A stretch of DNA of 17,746 nucleotides from JBBDWJ01 sp040902925 (GTDB lineage: Bacteria; Acidobacteriota; Terriglobia; Bryobacterales; UBA6623): NCBI GenBank assembly GCA_040902925.1, contig JBBDWJ010000242.1, positions 1-17,746 on the forward strand, in the 5' to 3' direction. This document shows, in pieces, positions 6,833 through 14,161 of this stretch. Both the position numbers and the translations under genes were made by a program. The notes below the pieces were generated by a model. That model saw only the letters and a list, made by a program, of their open reading frames with translations, searched no databases and was not told where the DNA came from. Positions within the stretch are counted from its first letter, which is position 1. The number at the start of each line of letters is the position of its first letter.

Positions 6833-9800
6833 ATGAGCGGCTATTCGGAAAACAACCCCGCTCGTGGCTGCTCTTCCCACTGTCCAGTCGCGGCCCGGGC
6901 GGGGGCGTTGTCTCGGCGTTGTCTCTACGCTTGCCCCGGCTGGAGCGCCTGCCGAAAGCTTGTTTTGCCGGCGGTGCTGGTTTTGGCGCTGGCGCCGCCG
7001 TCGAACGGCCAACTCCGCAGGGCGCCCGATCCCGGGTACTCCCATTACGACATCAGGGAGCGTGCCGGCCGCGTCCGCACGCAATCCGCCACATCGCCTC
7101 CCGCTAACACGGCGCCGCCCGCGAACGGAGCCGCTGCCGAGACCCCAGGCCCGGCGCCGGCCTCCCCCTCTTCGGGGGCGATTTACTCGCTCCAGGGCCC
7201 GCTAACGGCGTCTCAACCCGGCGATCCCGAGGACATTGCGCGCCGCTTCCTCGACGCTTCTCGTCCCCTGCCGCGCGCGCGGTCCGCCTCGCCTCCGATG
7301 CCGCCGGATTTGGTCCTGTTGAGCCGCTCGCGCAGTCCGCGCCTGGGACTGACGCACCTGACCTTTCAGCCGGCCTACCGGGAAATCCCTTTTTTCGATG
7401 CCGAGGTTCAGGTCCACATCGACGATCAAGGGCGGATCTGGCGCCTGACGCGGCCGTGGACCTTCCTGCCCATCCCTGTGACCGATGAGCCGCGCTGGAC
7501 GGCCCGCCAAGCGCTCACCGGCGCCCTGGAAGCGTTAGGCGAACAGGACCCGCCCCTGGCCGTTGCCGAAACCGGAAGCGACCCAGCGCAGGCTGCCGTT
7601 TTTCGTTCAGCAGCGTTGGTATCGCCGGCGGCCGTCAGCCTGACTTGGTTTGTGATCGGGCAACAGACGCTGCCGGCCTGGCAGATGTACGTCGACCTGG
7701 GCGGCGGCCAAGCCTACTGGGTCGTCGTGGATGCGCTCGACGGACGGCTGTTGTTCAGCCGTGGTCTGGTTCACCAGGAACGCCCCGAGGGCCTGGTATT
7801 CCGCGCCGCCGACCGCGCTAGTCCGTCGAAGGGACCGCAAACCTCGGAGTCTTTTGCCGGCTGGCCTGCTTCTCATGGCGACTGTCCGGCGGAAGTCTAC
7901 CCGCAGCAATTCCGCTCCGGGCCCGCGCGCCAGCGCTGCTGGGTGGAAGGCCAACAGACGTTGGGAAACAACGCCGACGTCTGCCTTGACGCTGACGGCG
8001 ACAATCTCTGCGACCGGAGGGCCCTCGCCGCACAAAGCCGCTTCGAGTTTCCTTTCCGGGATTCCTACGACCGGGCAAACGACGCCGCCGCGGACCGCGA
8101 CGCCGCGCTCGCCAACGCTTTCTACTGGGCGAATTCGCTCCACGATTGGCTCTACCGGCTCGGGTTCGACGAGGCGGCCGGAAATTTCCAGGCCGACAAC
8201 TTCGGGCGCGGCGGCGCGGCGGGCGATGCGGTCCGCATCGACCTTCAGGATCCGGCGGCGCTCAACAACGCCACGTTTACGGCCGCTCCCGACGGCATCG
8301 CGCCGCGCATGGAGCTGGGTCTGTTTGCCGGCCTGCGGCGCGACACGGCCTTCGACGCCGACATCCTTACGCATGAGTACGTCCACGGGCTCACGATCCG
8401 TTTGATCGGCGGACCCGCCAGCGCCAACGGCCTGTCGCTGTGGCAGAGCGGCGCGATGGGAGAAGGCTGGAGCGACGCCTACGCCGCGTCGTTCACCGGC
8501 GACCCCGTCATCGGCGAGTACGCCAGCCGCAACCCCGCCACGGGCGTCCGCACCGTCGCCTACGACCAAAGCCCCTACACCTTCGGCCGCTTCGGGACGC
8601 TACGCCCGACCGTGATCGCGAACTCGGGCGGCCTGCTTGTGGGGCTGCCGCAAGTTCACCGCGACGGAGAGATCTGGGCCACGGTGTTGTGGGACCTGCG
8701 CCAGGCCCTGGGCCGCGACGATTTCGAGCACCTGCTCACCGCCGCGCTCCATCTGACGCCGCGGCGGCCCTCGATGCTCGATGCGCGTGACGCGATCCTG
8801 CAAGCCGCCCAGGCCGGCGGACTGGGCGGCGCGAACCAGTGCGGCGTGTGGGCCGTGTTCGCCGCGCGCGGCTTTGGTTTTTGGGCGGCCCTCAATCCGA
8901 TTCAGGACGGCCAGGCCAACGACACCGCGCTCAGCGTCTTCGAGTCGTTCGACTTGCCGGCCGCCTGCGGCGGACCGCCCGCCGCCACCGGCTCGATGCT
9001 GCTCGAAGAAGGCGCCGAATCAGCCGCGACATCATGGACCGCGGGCGGGCAGTGGCACCGCACCAGCCGCCGATCCGCGTCGGGCGCGTTTTCCTGGTGG
9101 TACGGCCAGGAAGCTCAGGGCAGCTACCAAACCGGCGCCCGCAACCGCGGCAGCCTGACCTCGCCGCCCATCGATCTAGCCGGCGCCACCGGTGCAATGG
9201 TCGAGTGGGACCAGTTTCTGCGCACCGAAGGCTTCAACCGCCCCATGGATCTCGGCGGGACTTTTGGGCCGTTTCTCAATGCCGATTCGGGCCGTCTGAT
9301 GGCAAGCCCCGACGGCGGCGCAAGCTGGTGGGTAGTGACGCACCTCGCCCATCCGACGCCCGGCATTGGCTTCGTTCGGTACCGTGTGAACCTCAGCCAC
9401 TTCGCCGGGCAGACCATCCGGCTGCGCTTCGACTTCGACACCTTCGATAGCCTCGAAAATGACCACGAGGGCTGGTACCTCGACAACATCCGCGTTGTCC
9501 GCCTCGGCCCCGAACCGCGGCGGCTTGCTGCCGATCCCCCCGCTTTGAGCTTCTTCGCCACATCCGGAGCGCCGCCGGCCCAAACCGTTAGGCTCTTCGC
9601 GCCAGGGGGAGCCCAGGGGCAGGGCATGCCCTGGACGGCGAGAGTCACCCAAGGCGCGGCCTGGCTGAACCTGTTGCCGGCGTCGGGGGTGACCCCCTCG
9701 TTCGTCCAGATCTCAGTCGCCCCCTTGGGGCTGAATCCCGGCATCCATCAGGGAGCGGTTCTTTTCCAAGCCGTGCAGCAGCCAGACATTATGACTACGA

Positions 9801-11194
9801 TTGTAGTTAAAACGACGATAGAAGCTCCCGGCCCGCTGGCTGTGTGGTCATTTGACGAGGAGGGGCGCGGCCCCGGCATCACATTAGCCGACGACTCGGC
9901 GGGCGAGCATCACGGCGTAACACTCGGGCCAGGCACGCTGCACGTGGCCGGAGTGCAAGGAAGGGCCCGCATCTTTGACGGGGCCACGTCTTTTGCCGCC
10001 GTTCCCTCCGCCCAAGAGTTCTCCGGGCCGCGTGTGACCTTGCGGACCTGGCTGAAGCTCGAAGAGTACCCGAGCACCCTGGGAGTCGTCGCTTCGACGC
10101 TCGACCCCGAGACCCAACAGGGCTGGCTGCTGGGTGTGCTCGAAGCCGGAAACCTGGTGCTGTTGGTTCGCGGGCCCAAGGCCACAGGACCCGTAGGGGA
10201 GCTGCTGTGGCTGGTTTCGCCGCGGGCGCTGGCTCCCGGCGAATGGCGCGCGGTTACCGTCAGCCTCGACCTTACCGGCGGGGCAGCCGCGCTCTACGTC
10301 GATGGTCAACTCGAAGCAGCGGCATCGTTTACGGGATCCGCCCCCAAAGCCGGGCCGCTCACGTTCGGCAGGGCCTCATGGTGGGATGGGTACTATCTTC
10401 ACTTTGCGATCGACGAGACGAGCCTAGTCGGCGACATTTGGACCCCGGCGCAGGTCCAAGCTGATCTCGCCAAATTCTCCCCGCCGGCCAGCGACGCTCC
10501 GGCGGCCCCCGTAGCACATTGGCGGCTGGGAGGCTTGGGGGCGGAAGCCACAGGCAGCCTTCACGACTACAGCAGTAGTAACCACGAAGCCGCCCTGCAC
10601 GGAAACGGCCTCTCGCAACTCAGCGGCATGAACGGCAATGCCCTGCTATTCGGCGGCGCGGACTATGCGTCCGTCGCGCCGCATGGCGATTTCGCCTCCC
10701 CCAGCTTTACCTTTTCGGCCTGGATTCAACTGGATGCCTACCCGCGGGATTGGGGGGTTCTGTTCTCGAATTTCGATGGCGACTATCGCGGCTGGTTTGG
10801 CGGCGTACGCAGCGATGGCCGGCTCATCCTTTCGATCTGGGGCAGGCCCTCGTTTTCAAGCTGGGTCGTCTCGGAGGGCCGCTTGGAAATCGACCGCTGG
10901 CATCACGTAGCGCTCAGCTTCGACGACCTGTCGCAGCGAGCGTTTTTTTACATCGATGGGAAGCGGGAGGGATCGTTCCGGCCCGCCGCGTTCACGCCGC
11001 AAACAACGTCGCCGCTCACCATGGCGCGGGCTTCGTGGTTCGGTGGGTACTATCTGCGCTTCGCGCTCGACGAAGCGAAAGTCTTTGGGGTGGCGCTGCG
11101 GACCGACGAGGTTCAGCGCGAGTTTGAGAGCCGATCTGCGGCTCTCGTCCCGGCTCTCGCCCCCATCCGGAGTTTCAGGGTTTTGGGGCGATGA
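6833..11194 (+). CDS. Secreted fungalysin-like (M36) zinc metalloprotease with jelly-roll, BACON-like and two LamG-type domains
   Basis: The 1453-residue open frame reads as one protein. Residues about 41-60 (CRKLVLPAVLVLALAPPSNG) look like a signal peptide; the ATG at 6833 puts 40 residues before it, so an in-frame TTG at 6908 (residue 26) is an alternative start. A fungalysin/thermolysin-type propeptide lies at about 128-216. The M36 core follows: ANAFYWANSLHDWLY, AAGNFQADNFGRGG, the zinc site HEYVH with His514, catalytic Glu515 and His518, and third ligand Glu544 in GEGWSD. Further domains: an MAM/jelly-roll-like region (about 721-893, ending DNIRVV), a BACON/Ig-like domain (about 896-993), and two concanavalin-A/LamG-like repeats (about 1003-1215 and 1226-1425). 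It should be a zymogen exported to digest proteins, the beta domains probably binding carbohydrate or cell surfaces. No sortase, type IX or transmembrane anchor is apparent at the C terminus. Neighbours are unrelated. Confidence 0.9.
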   Translation: MSGYSENNPARGCSSHCPVAARAGALSRRCLYACPGWSACRKLVLPAVLVLALAPPSNGQLRRAPDPGYSHYDIRERAGRVRTQSATSPPANTAPPANGAAAETPGPAPASPSSGAIYSLQGPLTASQPGDPEDIARRFLDASRPLPRARSASPPMPPDLVLLSRSRSPRLGLTHLTFQPAYREIPFFDAEVQVHIDDQGRIWRLTRPWTFLPIPVTDEPRWTARQALTGALEALGEQDPPLAVAETGSDPAQAAVFRSAALVSPAAVSLTWFVIGQQTLPAWQMYVDLGGGQAYWVVVDALDGRLLFSRGLVHQERPEGLVFRAADRASPSKGPQTSESFAGWPASHGDCPAEVYPQQFRSGPARQRCWVEGQQTLGNNADVCLDADGDNLCDRRALAAQSRFEFPFRDSYDRANDAAADRDAALANAFYWANSLHDWLYRLGFDEAAGNFQADNFGRGGAAGDAVRIDLQDPAALNNATFTAAPDGIAPRMELGLFAGLRRDTAFDADILTHEYVHGLTIRLIGGPASANGLSLWQSGAMGEGWSDAYAASFTGDPVIGEYASRNPATGVRTVAYDQSPYTFGRFGTLRPTVIANSGGLLVGLPQVHRDGEIWATVLWDLRQALGRDDFEHLLTAALHLTPRRPSMLDARDAILQAAQAGGLGGANQCGVWAVFAARGFGFWAALNPIQDGQANDTALSVFESFDLPAACGGPPAATGSMLLEEGAESAATSWTAGGQWHRTSRRSASGAFSWWYGQEAQGSYQTGARNRGSLTSPPIDLAGATGAMVEWDQFLRTEGFNRPMDLGGTFGPFLNADSGRLMASPDGGASWWVVTHLAHPTPGIGFVRYRVNLSHFAGQTIRLRFDFDTFDSLENDHEGWYLDNIRVVRLGPEPRRLAADPPALSFFATSGAPPAQTVRLFAPGGAQGQGMPWTARVTQGAAWLNLLPASGVTPSFVQISVAPLGLNPGIHQGAVLFQAVQQPDIMTTIVVKTTIEAPGPLAVWSFDEEGRGPGITLADDSAGEHHGVTLGPGTLHVAGVQGRARIFDGATSFAAVPSAQEFSGPRVTLRTWLKLEEYPSTLGVVASTLDPETQQGWLLGVLEAGNLVLLVRGPKATGPVGELLWLVSPRALAPGEWRAVTVSLDLTGGAAALYVDGQLEAAASFTGSAPKAGPLTFGRASWWDGYYLHFAIDETSLVGDIWTPAQVQADLAKFSPPASDAPAAPVAHWRLGGLGAEATGSLHDYSSSNHEAALHGNGLSQLSGMNGNALLFGGADYASVAPHGDFASPSFTFSAWIQLDAYPRDWGVLFSNFDGDYRGWFGGVRSDGRLILSIWGRPSFSSWVVSEGRLEIDRWHHVALSFDDLSQRAFFYIDGKREGSFRPAAFTPQTTSPLTMARASWFGGYYLRFALDEAKVFGVALRTDEVQREFESRSAALVPALAPIRSFRVLGR
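11126..11158 (+). repeat. Inverted repeat with an extra copy near the 3' end of the protease gene
   Basis: GAGAGCCG (11126-11133) and CGGCTCTC (11139-11146) form an eight-base-pair hairpin with a five-base loop, and CGGCTCTC recurs at 11151-11158. The repeat lies inside the last codons of the protease gene, after the second LamG-like domain, where the protein seems unconstrained (RSAALVPALAP). It may act as a transcript end structure or be a small insertion. Confidence 0.4.
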
Positions 11195-11294
11195 GAGCCT
11201 AAACGCGGTCAACGTGGCGACGCTGCGTCTCAGCTTCGGCGGCACCGCCGTGCGAACCGGTACTCGTGCCGCTCCCGGGTCGGCGAAGCCCGTC

Positions 11295-11338
11295 CATCAC
11301 AGGCAACCCTGGCTGTGCATCACAGGCAAGATTGCCTG
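11295..11338. repeat. Direct repeat pair with overlapping palindrome upstream of the HemG-like gene
   Basis: CATCACAGGCAA occurs at 11295-11306 and again at 11318-11329, a spacing of 23 bases. The second copy runs into CAGGCAA-GA-TTGCCTG (11323-11338), a seven-base inverted repeat. The pattern resembles intergenic 'CACAGGC...GCCTGTG' repeats that I recall from acidobacterial and planctomycete genomes. It ends 35 bases before the ATG at 11374, so an operator role for the gene is also possible. Confidence 0.4.
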
Positions 11339-11373
11339 GCCACAAGGATCGCTTTGACCCGTTGGCATTGGCC

Positions 11374-11994
11374 ATGAATCTGCTCATCGTTTACGGCAGC
11401 AGCGGCGGCCACACGGTCCGCATCGTCGACCGTTTGGTTGACGTGGCGCTGTCGCAGGAGCATCAAGTCCAGGTGATGGACTGCGAAAAAATGCCGTCGA
11501 GCTTTTCGACGCGCTTTTTTGACGCCGTCATCGTCGGCGCGTCGGTGTACTTTGGCAAGCACCATCCGGGCGTGGTTGGGTTCGTTCAAGCCCGCATGGA
11601 CGAGCTGATTGGCCGGCCCTGCGCGTTCTTCTCGGTGAGTCTCGCCGCCGCGGCCGCCCGCCCCGAGGACCGTGCCGAGGCGGTGGAGTATGTCCGTGAT
11701 TTTGTGCGCGAGACCGCTTGGCGGCCCGGGCTGACTGCGGTTTTTGCGGGAGCCTTACGCTACAGCCAGTATGGCCTGATGACCCGCGCCGTCATGAAAA
11801 ACATCAGCAAGCGCGCCGGCGCAGACACCGACACGTCGCAGGATTTCGACTACACCGACTGGGAAACGGTGCGGCTTTTTGGCGAGGGGTTTCTCGACTG
11901 GGTGGGGCATGAACTCAGCGCCGGGCAGCGAGCCCGCGCGCACCATGCCCGGCGAGCCGGCCCCGCCCCAGGCCCGCTCCCTGCCCCGATGTAG
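11374..11994 (+). CDS. hemG: HemG-like flavodoxin-fold menaquinone-dependent protoporphyrinogen oxidase
   Basis: HemG oxidises protoporphyrinogen IX to protoporphyrin IX, the step before haem, passing electrons through FMN to the quinone pool. The 206-residue protein begins MNLLIVYGSSGGHT, a flavodoxin FMN-phosphate loop (residues 8-14). It continues with the family segments DAVIVGASVYFGKHHPGVVGFV (about 49-70), FFSVSLAAA, and the C-terminal block FAGALRYSQYGLMTRAVMKNI with DTDTSQDFDYTDWETV. The last 28 or so residues are Ala/Pro/Arg-rich (ARAHHARRAGPAPGP) and absent from E. coli HemG (181 residues). The frame is open upstream to 11266, but the ATG at 11374 fits the family start exactly; no good Shine-Dalgarno sequence precedes it. 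No other haem gene is near, so it is a stand-alone gene; a related flavodoxin-family function is possible. Confidence 0.8.
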   Translation: MNLLIVYGSSGGHTVRIVDRLVDVALSQEHQVQVMDCEKMPSSFSTRFFDAVIVGASVYFGKHHPGVVGFVQARMDELIGRPCAFFSVSLAAAAARPEDRAEAVEYVRDFVRETAWRPGLTAVFAGALRYSQYGLMTRAVMKNISKRAGADTDTSQDFDYTDWETVRLFGEGFLDWVGHELSAGQRARAHHARRAGPAPGPLPAPM

Positions 11995-12169
11995 CCCGCC
12001 AAGGCCGTCCGCCCGGTCCCGCCTGAACCCCGGCCGGTCAGCTACAGTCAGACCCAACCGTAGTCCGGTCAACCAAGAATCCGGCAAGAAATCCCCGTCA
12101 ACCAGGGTCGGCTCAAGTGCGCGGGCGGTTGATTGCCCGTCGGCTCGTTCAACGGGCCGCGGCCTGCGC

Positions 12170-13252
12170 TTAGACCGCCAACTGAAAATTGGAGCCCTGG
12201 AGCCGGCCTTGTTTCCATTCAACCGATTCCACGGGCGCCGCGGATTCGGCGATGAACAGCCAGTACTCCACCTGGACGCGTCCGCGCGCCGGAATCCAAC
12301 GAAATCCCGTTTCCCCGAACAGCGGTCCACGGTCCACCATGGCGCGGCGGCTTTCCGGAAACGGCGATACACCGAACTCCATGCCGCGCACGAAGGTCTG
12401 GGCGTTCCAGGGTTCCTGTTCACGGGAACGGTTTTCCTCCCAGATGCCGAGCCAAGGGAAATCGCTGCGTTTCCAGACATAGCCGAACACGGTTTTCAGG
12501 CCGGGGTTGTACGCGGTGAAATAGGCATGCTCGACGTCGCGGCTCATGAGGTGGGCCGTGTAGGCTCCGGAAACGGGCGTGTCCACGGTGATCCGCAAGT
12601 CGGTCTCGCCGCCGAGGGCCAACGGCGCCAGCGGCCAATCGAATTCCGCACCCTGGCGAAAACGGTCGTGTCCTGGCGAAAAAACGTCGGTGAGGACCTT
12701 GGATCGCGTGGCCGGCGCATGAAACACCGTCTTGCCCTTGGCCAGGAACGGCGGCCCCAGGGTGACGTGCTGCGTCCAGCCGACCGGCCGGTCCACCGCC
12801 GTGAGATTTTCTGCGGTTTCGGTGACGGTGACCACTTGGGAGCCTTGATTGAGGCGCAGGATACGCTCGATGCGCATCCCTGCCAGGGGCAGTTCGGCCG
12901 TCGCCGCCATTGCCCCGGCTTCGACAGCAACGTCCCAGTTCGCCACGGACGCTTCGCCATGCACGGTGAATCCGGCGCCTTGCTCGGTATCCGACGGCGG
13001 GCCAAAAAAATCGAAGCAAAGGTTGTGGCCGGCAATACCAGCGAGCAGGCGGGACTCGGGCCCGCGTCCGAACTGCGGGAAAGATCCTCGGCCGTACGAG
13101 GACGGCTCGATGGTTTCCCAGGGCGGGTCCCAAAGCGCGTTGACGCCGTTGCCCTTCAGCGTCATGGCGGCGATGTGTCCGCCGCCCGGGAGCAGCGTCA
13201 GGCGTACGCGGTCGTTCTCGAGGAGGGCTTGTTTGCGGCCGGTGTATCCCAT
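12170..13252 (-). CDS. Galactose mutarotase-like (aldose 1-epimerase superfamily) protein
   Basis: The ATG at 13252 gives 360 residues; the open frame reaches back to a TTG at 13351, but the 33 extra residues (Arg/Pro-rich) look non-coding. The product opens with ENDRVRLTLLPGGGHIAAMTLKGNGVNALWDPP, the usual mutarotase-fold beginning, and continues as a long all-beta protein: HGEASVANWDV, IERILRLNQGSQVVTVTETAENL, PVGWTQHVTLGPPFL, then WLGIWEENRSREQEPWNAQTFVRGMEFGVSPFP near residues 265-300 and a closing WIPARGRVQVEYWLFIA. No signal peptide is seen, so it is probably cytoplasmic. It could interconvert sugar anomers or bind/epimerise a modified sugar; family members vary widely and I cannot confirm catalytic His/Asp/Glu residues by eye, although H and E residues occur at sensible places (HGEAS, WEEN). 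It diverges from ssb across 158 bases. A long open frame on the opposite strand (11879-13429) is a GC-bias shadow. Confidence 0.7.
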   Translation of the reverse strand: MGYTGRKQALLENDRVRLTLLPGGGHIAAMTLKGNGVNALWDPPWETIEPSSYGRGSFPQFGRGPESRLLAGIAGHNLCFDFFGPPSDTEQGAGFTVHGEASVANWDVAVEAGAMAATAELPLAGMRIERILRLNQGSQVVTVTETAENLTAVDRPVGWTQHVTLGPPFLAKGKTVFHAPATRSKVLTDVFSPGHDRFRQGAEFDWPLAPLALGGETDLRITVDTPVSGAYTAHLMSRDVEHAYFTAYNPGLKTVFGYVWKRSDFPWLGIWEENRSREQEPWNAQTFVRGMEFGVSPFPESRRAMVDRGPLFGETGFRWIPARGRVQVEYWLFIAESAAPVESVEWKQGRLQGSNFQLAV

Positions 13253-13374
13253 CGGGGCGTAGGGTACCGGATTTCGGCGCGGTTTCGCCACGGCGTTTTT
13301 CGATCGCCGAAAGATTCCCCGATCACAGCCGTACTCGCGGAGCGAAACCAAATCAGCTCTTTCGTGATGTTTCC

Positions 13375-13410
13375 TTGCGCCCAGAAAGCCTCAAGTTGTA
13401 ACTTGAAGCC
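13375..13410 (+). promoter_or_regulatory. Candidate leaderless promoter of ssb with an inverted-repeat operator over its -10
   Basis: TTGCGC (13375-13380) and TAACTT (13399-13404) are separated by 18 bases and fit weak -35 and TAnnnT -10 elements. The -10 ends six bases before the ssb ATG, so transcription would begin at the start codon itself. No Shine-Dalgarno sequence is present, as expected for a leaderless message. The inverted repeat CAAGTT-GT-AACTTG (13392-13405) covers the -10, the position of a repressor site. Inferred from sequence only. Confidence 0.4.
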
Positions 13411-13896
13411 ATGGCATCCCGCGGTTTGAATAAAGTCATGTTGATCGGCAACCTGGGCAAGGACGCCGAAACGCGCTTCACCCCCAGCGGAGCCTCCGTG
13501 ACGAACTTCTCAGTGGCTACGACGCGCCGCACCAAAGATCAGCAGACCGGCGAATGGAAAGACGAGACCGACTGGCACAACATCGTGTTGTGGCGGGCGG
13601 AGAACCTGGCCAATTACCTGCAGAAGGGCAAGCGGATTTACGTCGAAGGCCGCCTGCAGACGCGCAGTTGGGAAGACCAGAGCGGCAACAAGCGCTACAT
13701 GACCGAAGTAGTCGCCGACGCGGGCGGCGTGATCCTGCTCGGCGGGCGAGGCGACGACGCCGGCTCGGGAGATGACTTCGCGCCTGCGCGGCGCACGGCC
13801 ACGGCAGGAGCGCAAGGTGGCAGCGGCCCCAGCCCCAGCGGCCCCAGCCCCAGCGATGACGACCAGGGCATTACCGACGACGACGTGCCGTTCTAA
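13411..13896 (+). CDS. ssb: Single-stranded DNA-binding protein
   Basis: SSB coats single-stranded DNA in replication, repair and recombination. The 161-residue protein starts MASRGLNKVMLIGNLGKDAETRF, the standard SSB opening, and has a complete OB fold to about residue 112: the VTNFSVAT block, DWHNIVLW, LANYLQKGKRIYVEGRLQTRSW, and YMTEVVAD. The flexible linker is Gly/Pro/Ser-rich and includes two exact GPSPS units. The C-terminal tip DDDVPF is the acidic hook that recruits repair and replication proteins. The length is typical. The LexA-like gene begins five bases after the stop codon, implying co-transcription, and the start lacks a Shine-Dalgarno sequence. Confidence 0.97.
   Translation: MASRGLNKVMLIGNLGKDAETRFTPSGASVTNFSVATTRRTKDQQTGEWKDETDWHNIVLWRAENLANYLQKGKRIYVEGRLQTRSWEDQSGNKRYMTEVVADAGGVILLGGRGDDAGSGDDFAPARRTATAGAQGGSGPSPSGPSPSDDDQGITDDDVPF
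13825..13854 (+). repeat. ssb: 15-base perfect tandem repeat in the ssb linker
   Basis: GGCCCCAGCCCCAGC occurs twice without a gap, in frame, each copy coding Gly-Pro-Ser-Pro-Ser in the disordered SSB linker. The length is a multiple of three, so changes in copy number would alter linker length without a frameshift. Confidence 0.85.
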
Positions 13897-13900
13897 AGTT

Positions 13901-14161
13901 GTGGGGAAGAGGGCCTACACGTCTAAGCAGGGCCAGTATCTGGCTTTCATCTATTACTCCACGAAGGTAAATGGGCGGGCTCCGTCGGAGGCCGAGATGC
14001 AACGATACTTCGGGGTCACGCCGCCGTCCGTCCACCAGATGGTTCTGACGCTGGAGGCCAACGGCTTCATCGAGCGGATTCCCGGACAAGCCCGGTCCAT
14101 CCGCCTGTTGCTCTCACGCGAGGAGTTGCCGGATCTCGATGAACCGTCGCCTGGTGGATAA
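13901..14161 (+). CDS. LexA-type winged-helix DNA-binding protein lacking the peptidase domain
   Basis: From a GTG at 13901 the product is 86 residues. It consists of one domain matching the LexA N-terminal winged helix: TSKQGQYLAFIYYSTKVNG, RAPSEAEMQRYFGVTPPSVHQMV as helix-turn-helix, and LEANGFIERIPGQARSIRLLL as wing. The LexA C-terminal autocleavage domain (Ala-Gly site, Ser/Lys pair) is missing, and the gene ends naturally with a short acidic tail, so this looks like a real one-domain protein, not a truncated LexA. The start is uncertain: an ATG at 13856 inside ssb would add 15 residues, and no clear ribosome-binding site marks either. Close coupling to ssb suggests shared expression, perhaps during replication or DNA damage. 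It probably binds DNA as a regulator without RecA-triggered self-cleavage. Confidence 0.75.
   Translation: MGKRAYTSKQGQYLAFIYYSTKVNGRAPSEAEMQRYFGVTPPSVHQMVLTLEANGFIERIPGQARSIRLLLSREELPDLDEPSPGG

Noticed and set aside
7607..8569. 320-residue minus-strand open frame
   Set aside because: It lies wholly inside the M36 protease gene, opposite its conserved zinc-site region, and has no family features.
13253..13351. N-terminal extension of the mutarotase-like protein from a TTG start
   Set aside because: The extra residues are Arg/Pro-rich with no fold signature, and the region is the shared upstream region with ssb.
11879..13429. 516-residue open frame on the plus strand running from the end of the HemG-like gene to the start of ssb
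   Set aside because: It is antisense to the mutarotase-like gene, has no recognisable domain and low-complexity Arg/Gly-rich composition typical of GC-rich shadow frames; the minus-strand product has clear fold signatures.
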